A stretch of 64,000 nt of DNA from positions 372,001 to 436,000 of the forward strand of contig NZ_JAUOPN010000001.1 in assembly GCF_030547005.1 (NCBI RefSeq), in the 5' to 3' direction. The translations under genes were made by a program, and so were the position numbers. The first letter of the stretch is position 1; the number at the start of each line of letters is the position of its first letter. The notes under the pieces are model-generated. The model did not search any database, was not told where the DNA came from, and saw only the letters and a program-made list of their open reading frames with translations. This stretch comes from Maribacter sp. 1_MG-2023. GTDB taxonomy: Bacteria > Bacteroidota > Bacteroidia > Flavobacteriales > Flavobacteriaceae. Below, piece by piece: positions 55,287 to 63,393 of the stretch.

Positions 55287-55371
55287 TAGAATTCTTATTA
55301 TAGCGTCAAAAATAGACCATAATTCTTAAAATGCCTGCTATAACTTGTAATTTGGGAAGAATTTAGATTGA

Positions 55372-55785
55372 TTAAGAGTGTTCAGATTTCCAAACTTTAT
55401 AAGACTTTCTAAAACTCTTAATTTCTTTCCGAAGTAGATTAATATACTCTGTTTCTTTAACACCATGCTTCTCTAGACCCATGCAATACGAGTTGATATT
55501 TCTGATGATAATATTTATGTAAGAAATTGTTTCTAAACGTTCATTGCTACAATTAGAATATTCTACTTGTGCTATTTTTTGAGGAATAAGAATAGAATCA
55601 GTTAAAATAGAATTGGCCATTATATCTCTAAGACTCTTTGATTCGCAAAGACGCATTAAATCTTTATTGAAAGATACATATGACGCAATTTCTCTGCTCA
55701 TGGTACAGAGTTCCAATGCTTTCCTATAAATAGGTAAATGTTTTAAACTTCGATATGCCATTATGTGGGGTGTAATTAGCGTCAT
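55372..55785 (-). CDS. Four-helix-bundle protein, S23/IVS-like
   Basis: 137 residues from ATG at 55785, or 129 from the ATG at 55761 (MAYRSLKHL), which may be the better start. The layout, with an N-terminal LPIYRKALELC helix and a long C-terminal helix, resembles small four-helix-bundle proteins of the S23/intervening-sequence type. The resemblance is by eye only. It is divergent from the Lrp-like regulator with a 94-base gap. Function unknown. Confidence 0.6.
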   Translation of the reverse strand: MTLITPHIMAYRSLKHLPIYRKALELCTMSREIASYVSFNKDLMRLCESKSLRDIMANSILTDSILIPQKIAQVEYSNCSNERLETISYINIIIRNINSYCMGLEKHGVKETEYINLLRKEIKSFRKSYKVWKSEHS

Positions 55786-55879
55786 ATAAAATTACGTTAG
55801 TTATTTGTAAATTTTCTATCGAATACAAACGTAATTTGTATTTTTACCTTAGATAATAAAAAATTAAACTGAAATACTT

Positions 55880-56329
55880 TTGAATCCAAAGATAGATGAG
55901 CTTAATTGGAAAATACTAAAACAATTGCAAAATAATGCTAGAGAATCTTTTGCAAATATTGGTAGAACCGTAGGGCTAACGGCACCTGCAGTTGCCGAAC
56001 GTGTTAAGAAAATGGAAGACCTTGGTATTATACAAGGTTATAAGGCTACAGTGTCTCATGCGCTGACAGGTCATCAACTAAAAGCCATTATAACATTGCG
56101 AGCTTTTATGGGAAAATTAAAACCGTTTTTGTCTGTAGTTCTTACTTTAGAAGAGGTTATAAACTGTTATCGAATTACCGGTAATGAGAATATTGTTATG
56201 GAGGTTGTATTGAAAGATCAGTTCCATTTAGAAAAGTTTATTGATCAACTAATTCAATATGGCGAAACCAGAACGCATATTGTTTTATCACAGGTTATTT
56301 CGAATGCCCCAATGCACAAGATAAAATAG
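55880..56329 (+). CDS. Lrp/AsnC-family transcriptional regulator
   Basis: 149 residues starting at TTG; the in-frame TAA five codons upstream and the early helix-turn-helix (LDELNWKILKQLQ-like start, then NIGRTVGLTAPAVAERVKKM) leave no later start. The C-terminal RAM ligand-binding domain covers about residues 65-145 (CYRITGNENIVMEVVLKD). It senses an amino acid or related ligand. Neighbouring genes give no clear target; it may control the divergent four-helix gene or itself. Confidence 0.92.
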   Translation: MNPKIDELNWKILKQLQNNARESFANIGRTVGLTAPAVAERVKKMEDLGIIQGYKATVSHALTGHQLKAIITLRAFMGKLKPFLSVVLTLEEVINCYRITGNENIVMEVVLKDQFHLEKFIDQLIQYGETRTHIVLSQVISNAPMHKIK

Positions 56330-56432
56330 AATTTTTATTTAATTGTTTTAACTAGCTTTAGGTAATTTGTAATTCAATTTAAAAAGACTGTTGATTGATA
56401 ATTATTTTGGCTAGATTTTTGATGTAAAATAA

Positions 56433-57848
56433 ATGATGAAAAAAATACTACTCCTTGCCTTCGTTTTAATTTCTTCGGTTGTGTATTCTCAAGAGCTTAG
56501 ACTTTTGAGGGGTGCCATTACAGAGAATTTAGTTGTAAATGATACTGTAAATGAAACGTACTCACTTTATTTACCTACTAATTTTGAGGTGAATAGACCT
56601 TGGCCTGTTGCTTTTGTGATGGACTTAAAAGGGAAGGGTAAGGCAGCGGTTTCAATTTTAATTAATGCTGCAGAGCAAGAAGGCTATGTTTTGGCAAGTT
56701 CTAATAACCTTAATGATACACTCGCTATATCTGAAAACGTGCTCATTGCGAATAGAATGTTTAATGCTGTTTTTAATACGATACCTACTGCAAAAAATCG
56801 AACTTATACTGCAGGGTTTGATAGTGGTGCAATGTTCGCATCTATTTTACCTACGTTTGTTCGAGAAATAAAGGGTGTTATTTCTATTGGTGCATCGGTT
56901 GGTAATGTTGAAATATTAAATACAAAACAACCTTTTCAGTTTATTGGTTTGGTTAATAGGTCAGATTATAATTTTACCGCTATGTATAATACCAAGCAGG
57001 TGCTGAATAAATTAAAATTTCCAAATGAATTGTTGGTGTTTGATGGTGCTCGAAATTTACCAGAGAAAGAGACTATTGCGAAGGCATTTAGAATGTTGAC
57101 ATTGACCAGTATGGCTAAAGGTCATATACAGCGTAACGATAGATTAATAAAAAGTTCATACGATGAGTTTTTGGTCGATGTAAATAAGAATGTATCAAAC
57201 CAGAAACCACTTTTGGCTACATATCAAATGTTTGATATGGAGAAAATCTTCAATCCTTTAATGAAATTAGATTCTTTAAAGGCTTCTCAAAAAGTTCTAA
57301 AACGCAGTACTTCTTTTAGGCAGGCTAATAGAAGTCAAAATAGTTATTTTCTAAAAGAGTCATTCACGAAAGAAGATTACGGATATTATTTAGAGGAAGA
57401 TATTATTTCGTACAACTATGCTAACTTAGGATGGTGGAATTTTCAGATGGAAGAATTAAATAAATTAGATAAGAGTTCTAATTTGTTCGAGCGCCAAATG
57501 TCAAGTAGATTAAGAGGGTATATAAATGCCTTAGTTTCTGATAATATAGATTATATAGCAGCCGATGAGAAAGTAGATTTTGAAGCTTTAAATTTATTGT
57601 ACATGATAAAAACCATAACTGTACCTGCAGAGCATGATGGTTATTTAAAGGTCATATCCATGAGCTCTAAAATGGAAGATTACGTTACGGCCTTATTCTA
57701 TTTAGAAGAACTTTTAAAAATTGGATATACAAATAAAGAAGAGTTGTATTCATTAGAGCATACATCTTTATTTAAAATTATGCCAGAGTTTAACGAGGTT
57801 GTAGAAAAGTACTTAAAAGGTGCTAGGTATGATGTTATTGAACAGTAA
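56433..57848 (+). CDS. Secreted alpha/beta-hydrolase-like protein of unknown function
   Basis: 471 residues with a signal peptide (cleavage near VVYSQ, residue 20). The N-terminal half looks like an alpha/beta hydrolase (YSLYLPTNFEVNRPWPVAFVMDLKG is the strand-loop region), but the nucleophile elbow reads GFDSG, with Asp130 where Ser is usual. The C-terminal third is helical, with tetratricopeptide-like character. Without a clear triad it may be non-catalytic or use Asp. It converges with the DJ-1 lipoprotein gene and overlaps it by 14 bases. Confidence 0.75.
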   Translation: MMKKILLLAFVLISSVVYSQELRLLRGAITENLVVNDTVNETYSLYLPTNFEVNRPWPVAFVMDLKGKGKAAVSILINAAEQEGYVLASSNNLNDTLAISENVLIANRMFNAVFNTIPTAKNRTYTAGFDSGAMFASILPTFVREIKGVISIGASVGNVEILNTKQPFQFIGLVNRSDYNFTAMYNTKQVLNKLKFPNELLVFDGARNLPEKETIAKAFRMLTLTSMAKGHIQRNDRLIKSSYDEFLVDVNKNVSNQKPLLATYQMFDMEKIFNPLMKLDSLKASQKVLKRSTSFRQANRSQNSYFLKESFTKEDYGYYLEEDIISYNYANLGWWNFQMEELNKLDKSSNLFERQMSSRLRGYINALVSDNIDYIAADEKVDFEALNLLYMIKTITVPAEHDGYLKVISMSSKMEDYVTALFYLEELLKIGYTNKEELYSLEHTSLFKIMPEFNEVVEKYLKGARYDVIEQ

Positions 57849-58584
57849 GGTGTGGTACTTTTTCTACATCCCAATCAATGACTAATCCTTTAGCTAGAGA
57901 TTTGGCAATCTCTTTTCCATATAGCACTTCGCATAAATATAGTGCAGCTTCAAAGCTTTTTGCTCCACCAGCTGAGGTTATATATTTTCCGTCATGAACG
58001 AATAATACATTATCTTTTATATTCAGATTAGGAAACATTTCTCTGTAATTCTCTACATCACTGGGGAAAGTCGTCGATGCAACCGAATCTAAAATTCCCG
58101 CTTTTGCCAGAGGGAATGCTCCATCGCAATGACTAGTCATATAGAGGGTGCTCTTATCAACCTTTCTGATGAAATCTAACATAACGGTGTCTTTCAAATC
58201 ACTATCCATTGAATGCTCTGCGCTGGGCACTACCAATATGTCTATTTGAGGTAGATCGTCTTTCGTGTAATCATAATCTGGCAAAATACGCACCCCTTCA
58301 AAAGTGGTTATAGGCTCTAAGGTGTTTGCAACGATGAAAGTATTCATAGCCTTTATACCTTCTCTATATTTAGTGTGCTGAAAAATATCGAAAGGTGCTG
58401 TAAATTCAGTATTGAAAGTACCATCCATAATAAGGAAAGCAACATTGTAACTTTCAGGGTTTAGCTCGGGCATTATTCTAATATCTTCAGTGATTATTTC
58501 TTTTTCAACTGTAGATTTTTTCTCTTGGCAGCTAATGAAGATGATTAGAAATAGTGGTAAAATATAGGTAAATTTCATATTCAA
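57835..58584 (-). CDS. DJ-1/PfpI-family lipoprotein
   Basis: 249 residues with a lipoprotein signal (FISC, Cys19). The DJ-1/PfpI core starts at about residue 48 (NVAFLIMDGTFNTEFTAPFDIF); the nucleophile elbow SHCDGAFPLAKAG carries Cys at about residue 153, and the Glu of NTEF is a likely partner. Most family members are cytoplasmic (glyoxalase, chaperone, amidotransferase-like), so export is unusual. The activity cannot be predicted. Confidence 0.85.
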   Translation of the reverse strand: MNMKFTYILPLFLIIFISCQEKKSTVEKEIITEDIRIMPELNPESYNVAFLIMDGTFNTEFTAPFDIFQHTKYREGIKAMNTFIVANTLEPITTFEGVRILPDYDYTKDDLPQIDILVVPSAEHSMDSDLKDTVMLDFIRKVDKSTLYMTSHCDGAFPLAKAGILDSVASTTFPSDVENYREMFPNLNIKDNVLFVHDGKYITSAGGAKSFEAALYLCEVLYGKEIAKSLAKGLVIDWDVEKVPHLTVQ

Positions 58585-58667
58585 GAAGTATAAGGTTCTA
58601 AAGTACGATTATATGTAAAAAAAGGTACAATGAATAAATTGTATTTTTGAAGTGTAAAGTTAGAGAT

Positions 58668-59312
58668 ATGAGATTATGTATTGCGGTTTTAGTTTTAGGA
58701 ATGTTTGTTTCATGCGGACAAGAAAAGAAATATCATGATGTAAAGAACGATATAGCAGCTACGGTAACATCAGATAAATTAGCCGATATTTTATTATTTC
58801 AAGAGGAATTAAATGCTGAATTTAAGGATCCTGAGACTTCTCCATTAGCAGATCGTTTTCGAATAAAATTTGAAACTTTAGATTTCTTTGCGCCAGATAC
58901 TAATTATGTAATTGAAGCACAGTTGGTAAGAACACCCGAAGCATTGCCGTTTTCAATGCCGACTACTACAGGTAGAGAATCTACAGAGGTTGTTTATGGT
59001 GTTGCTAAGTTTTCTATTAATGGAAAAGCTTATGAATTGGAAATTTACCAATCTCCAGATTTAATTACTCAAGAGAAATATGAAGATTATTTGTTTTTGC
59101 CTTTTACAGATAATACGAATGGCGAAGAAACTTATGGTGGTGGTCGTTATTTAGATTTAAGAATACCAGATGGTAATACAATTATTTTAGATTTTAATAA
59201 GGCCTATAACCCTTATTGTGCTTATAACAAGAAATTTAGTTGCCCTCTTGTACCTGCCGTAAATAATTTAGATACTGAAATTAAGGTTGGGGTAAAGGCA
59301 TTTGAACATTAA
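58668..59312 (+). CDS. DUF1684 lipoprotein
   Basis: 214 residues from ATG at 58668, giving a proper lipoprotein signal (GMFVSC); an in-frame TTG seven codons upstream is unlikely. The DUF1684 pattern is clear: FKDPETSPL, YGVAKFSINGKAYELEIYQ, LFLPFTDNTNGEETYGGGRYLDL and FNKAYNPYCAYN. Its role is unknown. It ends at a bidirectional terminator. Confidence 0.88.
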   Translation: MRLCIAVLVLGMFVSCGQEKKYHDVKNDIAATVTSDKLADILLFQEELNAEFKDPETSPLADRFRIKFETLDFFAPDTNYVIEAQLVRTPEALPFSMPTTTGRESTEVVYGVAKFSINGKAYELEIYQSPDLITQEKYEDYLFLPFTDNTNGEETYGGGRYLDLRIPDGNTIILDFNKAYNPYCAYNKKFSCPLVPAVNNLDTEIKVGVKAFEH

Positions 59313-59326
59313 TCTGTTTAAAAATA

Positions 59327-59355
59327 AAAACCTCGGCAGGTATTGCCGAGGTTTT
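59327..59355. terminator. Bidirectional terminator
   Basis: A perfect 12-base stem AAAACCTCGGCA / TGCCGAGGTTTT with a 5-base loop, between the convergent DUF1684 and porin genes. Confidence 0.92.
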
Positions 59356-59396
59356 AAAACTTAAACTATAAATCAACCATTAATTTTGTCAACTAC

Positions 59397-60470
59397 TTAG
59401 AAAGAGTAGATAGCTGCAAGTACAAAAGAGGATAAACTTTTTTGTGGGTTTAAATCGCTGTCAGCAAAATAAAAAGAATCATCAGAAGCAGAATCTAATC
59501 TTAATTCTGGCTTAATAGTTAAATTATCAACTGAATAGCTACCAGTTAATGTAACTGCAAATACACTTGATTCTTCAACACCAGTTCCTATAGCTCCAAA
59601 TTCGCCATCTAATTCAGTAAAGTATTCCCCTCTAAGACCAATTGTAAAGTCTTCAGAAGTAGCTAATTGAGGGTATAAAGCGACACCTGCAAACCCTGCT
59701 GCATCATCACCACCATCAAAATATGCAGCATTCAATCCTAAGAAGAAGTCATCAGATAGGTCAAATCCACCTGTATAGTCAATTTCAAAAGCACCATTAT
59801 CAGCTAAGAAGTTAAGGTATTGTCCACTATAGCCTAATTGTGCTCCATATGCATATTTTCCATCCAAATTTAGCTCAGTAATATCTGTACGATTCATAAC
59901 AGCTAACATTAAGCTAAAATCATCAGATAAAGCGAAATCAGCTTTTAAACCTGTATGAGAAAAAGGTCCGTAAGAAAATAAATAAGAAGTACTATAGTTA
60001 AAATTAGCTGTTGGAGAAATTACTTCGTAACCTAAAAAGGTATTAAAATTACCGAAGGTTAATGTTACATCATCACTAACATTCCAGTAAGCATAAAGTT
60101 GGTTAACAATGTTACCGGTTGCAGAATAAATAGGAGAAGCAAAAATAGCATCTGTTCCTCTAGGACCAAAAACTAAATCAGCAACAAAACCTACTTTTTC
60201 TCCTTCGTAACCAGCAACAACATTCGCCATACCAAGGGCAAAGCCTGGTAAATTAGCAAAAGATGAACCTGGTGCTGCATTTGGTACACCGCCTGGAGCA
60301 GAGTTGTCACCATTTAGATTTGCTCTATAATATGCATCTATTGATCCGCTTAAAGTAAAACTAGGAGTTGTTTCTTCCTCTTCTTGAGCTACTACGCCAG
60401 CAGCTGCAAAAAGCATAAGACCTGTTGCGAAAATATTTTTTACGTACTTTGTATTAATAATCGTTTTCAT
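59397..60470 (-). CDS. Outer-membrane beta-barrel porin (BBP2/OmpL-like)
   Basis: 357 residues with a signal peptide ending AGVVAQ (about residue 29), then alternating strands and a C-terminal aromatic ending AAIYSF, typical of an outer-membrane barrel. It resembles the putative beta-barrel porin-2 group by eye. It is the third gene of a glnK-amtB-porin set, 95 bases after amtB. The position suggests a role in nitrogen-compound entry, but a general porin is possible. Confidence 0.8.
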   Translation of the reverse strand: MKTIINTKYVKNIFATGLMLFAAAGVVAQEEEETTPSFTLSGSIDAYYRANLNGDNSAPGGVPNAAPGSSFANLPGFALGMANVVAGYEGEKVGFVADLVFGPRGTDAIFASPIYSATGNIVNQLYAYWNVSDDVTLTFGNFNTFLGYEVISPTANFNYSTSYLFSYGPFSHTGLKADFALSDDFSLMLAVMNRTDITELNLDGKYAYGAQLGYSGQYLNFLADNGAFEIDYTGGFDLSDDFFLGLNAAYFDGGDDAAGFAGVALYPQLATSEDFTIGLRGEYFTELDGEFGAIGTGVEESSVFAVTLTGSYSVDNLTIKPELRLDSASDDSFYFADSDLNPQKSLSSFVLAAIYSF

Positions 60471-60533
60471 AAATTTTGATTTTTACCCCGTAGGGGATGA
60501 ATTAATTTGAGTAATTTATTGATAGGTTATGTA

Positions 60534-60560
60534 ACGGAGCGTTCTGCAAAACGCTCCGTA
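60534..60560 (-). terminator. Intergenic hairpin between amtB and porin
   Basis: A strong inverted repeat ACGGAGCGTT / AACGCTCCGT-type with a short loop, 6 bases after the amtB stop. In the direction of the operon it is not followed by a T-tract; the T-run lies on the opposite strand, where no gene reads into it. It may be a partial terminator or an mRNA-stabilising hairpin that lowers porin expression. Confidence 0.5.
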
Positions 60561-60565
60561 TTTTT

Positions 60566-61810
60566 TTAGTGTTGATTCATTCTAAAATCGGCATAAGCAT
60601 CCATACCGTGCTCATGAATATCTAAGCCTTCAACTTCTTCTTCTTTAGAAACTCTAAGACCGATAGTTGCTTTAAGTACACCTAAGATGATGCCAGAGGT
60701 TACAATACAAAACCCACCTACGATTAATACACCGTATAGTTGCGTCATGAATTGAGCTCCGCTTGCTAGGTTTCCGAAGATACCTACAGCCAATGTTCCC
60801 CAAATACCACAGATTAAGTGAACTGCTACAGCACCTACAGGATCATCTAATTTAATTTTATCTACTAATGCTACACCACCAACGATGATGATACCAGCGA
60901 TGAAACCAATAACGACAGCTTCATTAGGTGACATTAAATCTGCACCGGCTGTAATACCTACTAGTCCACCTAGAATACCATTTAAGAACATAGTTAAATC
61001 TAAATTTTTATAAAGTATTGTTGACGTAATCATTGCTCCAAAACCACCAGCTGCTGCTGCTAAACTTGTTGTAACCAATACAAGAGAAGTTAATTCTGGA
61101 TCTGCTGATAATACTGAACCACCGTTGAAACCGAACCAACCTAACCATAGTATTAATACACCGGCAGTTGCCATTGGTATACTATGACCTGGTATTGCGT
61201 TTGGCTTACCGTCTTTACCGAATTTTCCAATTCTAGAACCTAATAAGAAAATTGCTACTAAAGCAGCCCATCCACCTACTGAGTGTACTAATGTTGAACC
61301 TGCGAAATCGTAGAATCCCCATGAATCCAAGAATCCTCCACCCCATTTCCAAGCGCCTACTATTGGGTATACTAAACCTACGTATATAACGGTGAATATC
61401 ATGAAAGCACCAATTTTCATACGTTCAGCCACAGCACCAGATACAATTGTAGCTGCTGTTGCTGCGAACATTCCTTGAAAAAGAAAATCTGTCCACCATG
61501 TGTAACCTCCGTCTGCGTATTCAGCAGTCATTCCGCCTTCTGGGGCAGCAATACCAAAGCTATCCATGCTGAATTTGATAATTCCCATATCTCCATCTTC
61601 GAAACCTGGGTACATTAAATTGAAACCCCATGCGTAATAAAGTAATAGACCACCTGTAATAATGAAGATGTTCTTAAATAATATGTTTATTGTGTTCTTT
61701 TGTCTGGTTAAGCCAATTTCTAAAAAGGCAAAGCCTGTATGCATGAAGAATACCAATGCGGTAGCCAACATCATCCATACGTTATTTGCTGTAAATAATC
61801 CTGCGTCCAT
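60566..61810 (-). CDS. amtB: Ammonium transporter
   Basis: 414 residues, 11 membrane segments. The pore twin histidines are in FAGSTLVHSVGGWAAL (about residue 168-181) and GAVAVHLICGIWG (about residue 329), and the conserved Asp is in FYDFAGS. It conducts ammonium into the cell and is blocked by PII at low demand. The glnK gene ends 32 bases upstream, the standard amtB-glnK pairing. Confidence 0.97.
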   Translation of the reverse strand: MDAGLFTANNVWMMLATALVFFMHTGFAFLEIGLTRQKNTINILFKNIFIITGGLLLYYAWGFNLMYPGFEDGDMGIIKFSMDSFGIAAPEGGMTAEYADGGYTWWTDFLFQGMFAATAATIVSGAVAERMKIGAFMIFTVIYVGLVYPIVGAWKWGGGFLDSWGFYDFAGSTLVHSVGGWAALVAIFLLGSRIGKFGKDGKPNAIPGHSIPMATAGVLILWLGWFGFNGGSVLSADPELTSLVLVTTSLAAAAGGFGAMITSTILYKNLDLTMFLNGILGGLVGITAGADLMSPNEAVVIGFIAGIIIVGGVALVDKIKLDDPVGAVAVHLICGIWGTLAVGIFGNLASGAQFMTQLYGVLIVGGFCIVTSGIILGVLKATIGLRVSKEEEVEGLDIHEHGMDAYADFRMNQH

Positions 61811-61842
61811 TTCGTTTAGTTTTTAGTTATTTAGTTTTTGGT

Positions 61843-62181
61843 TTAGTTGATACCTGCTAATCCGTCTTCTTTGGTTCTTATTCTATACGCTTCAATTACC
61901 TCAGAAACGAAAATTTTACCATCTCCAACATTTCCTGAGTATGCAGCTGTAAGAATTGCGTTTACTGTTTTTTCAAGAAAGTCGTCTGATACTACGATTG
62001 TTAGGTACCTACGTTGTATATCGGTAGTACTATAAGAGATACCTCGGTATACATGACCTTCTTTTTCATTGCCGACCCCTGTTACATCCCAGTAACTGAA
62101 GAAGTTTACTTCAATGTTGTGCAACGCCTCTTTGACATCGTCAAACTTTGATTTTCTGATAATTGCCTCGATTTTTTTCAT
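61843..62181 (-). CDS. glnK: Nitrogen regulatory protein PII
   Basis: 112 residues from ATG at 62181, the canonical PII length; a start 16 codons upstream would add residues not found in PII. MKKIEAIIRKSKFDDVKEAL is the usual N-terminus, the T-loop region is EGHVYRGISYSTTD, and the B-loop region TAAYSGNVGDGKIFV binds ATP. The C-terminal RIRTKEDGLAGI is also canonical. It regulates the adjacent AmtB. Two palindromes and a -7 box lie upstream. Confidence 0.95.
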   Translation of the reverse strand: MKKIEAIIRKSKFDDVKEALHNIEVNFFSYWDVTGVGNEKEGHVYRGISYSTTDIQRRYLTIVVSDDFLEKTVNAILTAAYSGNVGDGKIFVSEVIEAYRIRTKEDGLAGIN

Positions 62182-62203
62182 TTGAATAAGTTTTTGATAC
62201 TGC

Positions 62204-62211
62204 CAAATATA
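62204..62211 (-). promoter_or_regulatory. -7 box of glnK-amtB
   Basis: On the minus strand TATATTTG fits TAnnTTTG, 22 bases upstream of the glnK ATG; a start point near 62197 leaves a 16-base leader. The place of the -33 box is taken by the palindrome at 62227..62247. Confidence 0.6.
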
Positions 62212-62226
62212 TGTTAAAAACTTTCT

Positions 62227-62247
62227 CACCCTAAAAATATTAGGGTG
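62227..62247. promoter_or_regulatory. Operator-like palindrome CACCCTAA-N5-TTAGGGTG
   Basis: Perfect 8-base arms centred at 62237, about 40 bases upstream of the predicted glnK start point, where the -33 element would lie. Typical location for an activator at a class II promoter. Regulator unknown. Confidence 0.6.
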
Positions 62248-62282
62248 TCAATGCAGATTTTTATCAGTATCATAATATATAC

Positions 62283-62298
62283 CCCTAAAATTTTAGGG
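62283..62298. promoter_or_regulatory. Operator-like palindrome CCCTAAAATTTTAGGG
   Basis: A perfect 16-base palindrome centred 53-54 bases (about five helical turns) upstream of the first site, with the same CCCTAA/TTAGGG arms. Confidence 0.6.
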
Positions 62299-62472
62299 TA
62301 TTGCTAATAATGGGATGTATTATTGAAGATACTTAGAATAGAGATATGTGATTTGTAGACAATCATAGAATTATTGTCAGAAAAACAACTATTTATCTGA
62401 CGATTGTTTAATAAAATCGCAAATACTTAAAAAAATGTATAAAAATAAAATAGTGGATGGTGAATGTTAAAT

Positions 62473-62844
62473 CTATAACATTTTGCAAATCCATAGTCCT
62501 AGAGATATAGCTAGTATGCCAATCGCTACACTTAAGCCCATATATAAGGATGTTTGAAGTAATGAAGATTCTTTAAGGATAATGTTGCTTTCTAATGCGA
62601 ATGTAGAGAAAGTAGTAAAGCCTCCGCAGAAACCGGTGGCTAATAATAAAGTTTGATTTTCTGAAATGTAATTGTTCTTGAGAGAGAGACCTATTAGTAT
62701 ACCTATAAGAAGGCAACCAATAATATTGACTAGAAATGTGCCTAGATAGAAATTTGAATAATAGGCGTTCAGATTTTTTGATATATAGTATCTTAAAATA
62801 CTACCAAAACCGCCGCCTAAAAAAACCAGTAAAAATTGTTTCAT
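62473..62844 (-). CDS. crcB: Fluoride ion channel (Fluc/CrcB)
   Basis: 123 residues and four membrane segments, the normal subunit size. The family motifs GGGFGSILRYY, LGTFLVNIIGCLLIG and GFCGGFTTFSTFALE are present; the Phe-Ser-Thr track lines the pore. It exports fluoride as a dual-topology dimer. No fluoride riboswitch was recognised upstream. Only one copy is seen, so it probably forms a homodimer. Confidence 0.95.
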   Translation of the reverse strand: MKQFLLVFLGGGFGSILRYYISKNLNAYYSNFYLGTFLVNIIGCLLIGILIGLSLKNNYISENQTLLLATGFCGGFTTFSTFALESNIILKESSLLQTSLYMGLSVAIGILAISLGLWICKML

Positions 62845-62862
62845 ACCTTATAAAGGTAAAAA

Positions 62863-63042
62863 CTAAACTGCTTTCTTGTAGCTTGTAGTAAGTAAATCTA
62901 ACGGATAGATTACAGAAGTTGGTTGTTTAGCTGATTTTTGAGATGGTGTTTTCGCTTTTTGTGAAACACTAATTAAGCTAATTGCAACTAACGCAATGTT
63001 AATGCCTACTAATACTAAAAAAATTGTAAGAAATGTCGTCAT
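62863..63042 (-). CDS. Small single-span membrane protein, 59 residues
   Basis: Starts at ATG 63042 (MTTFLTIFLVLVGINIALVA), with one membrane segment (about residues 5-26) and a basic cytoplasmic tail containing SQKAKTPSQKSAKQPT. It ends 18 bases upstream of crcB and lies on the same strand. The clear membrane profile and gap-filling position support it as a gene. I do not recognise a family. A role with crcB is not shown. Confidence 0.6.
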   Translation of the reverse strand: MTTFLTIFLVLVGINIALVAISLISVSQKAKTPSQKSAKQPTSVIYPLDLLTTSYKKAV

Positions 63043-63159
63043 AATATATTACACCTTATAGATGAATAACGCAAAATTACGGTATTTGGTATATTAAACG
63101 TCGATAATCGGTGTTTTGTTGTGAAAATGTTAATTTTTGTGGTGTAGGAAAAAAATTAA

Positions 63160-63348
63160 CTATTCTTTTAGGAAAAACTTTATAAATAGTAGGAATGCTA
63201 CGAATAGTGTAAAGAAAACACCAATCCATTTAACACCTTTATAATTCTTTTGGTGCAATTTGAAGTCTTTTTTATAAGTGATGACAATAATAATGGCGAA
63301 AACCACTGCAAAAGCGATTGCAAAAATGATTTGTCCGGTGCTAAACAT
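63160..63348 (-). CDS. Small two-span membrane protein, 62 residues
   Basis: ATG start, two membrane segments (about residues 7-24 and 40-60) joined by the basic loop YKKDFKLHQKNYKGVK. Compact proteins of this shape are common in flavobacteria with no known role. It is divergent from the MazG-like gene with a 45-base gap. Confidence 0.65.
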   Translation of the reverse strand: MFSTGQIIFAIAFAVVFAIIIVITYKKDFKLHQKNYKGVKWIGVFFTLFVAFLLFIKFFLKE

Positions 63349-63393
63349 ATTTCATATTTTTACGCAAAGTTAACGGAAAACCGTATAATAAAG

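Noticed and set aside
60534-60560. Hairpin as a normal terminator of amtB
   Set aside because: The T-tract lies on the strand opposite to amtB transcription, so it is listed as an intergenic hairpin with uncertain function.
62845-63060. Fluoride riboswitch upstream of crcB
   Set aside because: The region is occupied by the 59-residue protein gene and no fluoride-riboswitch pseudoknot pattern was recognised.
63250-63393. Long N-terminal extension of the MazG-like gene
   Set aside because: It overlaps the start region of the divergent membrane-protein gene and its sequence has no family similarity; ATG 63394 gives the expected protein.
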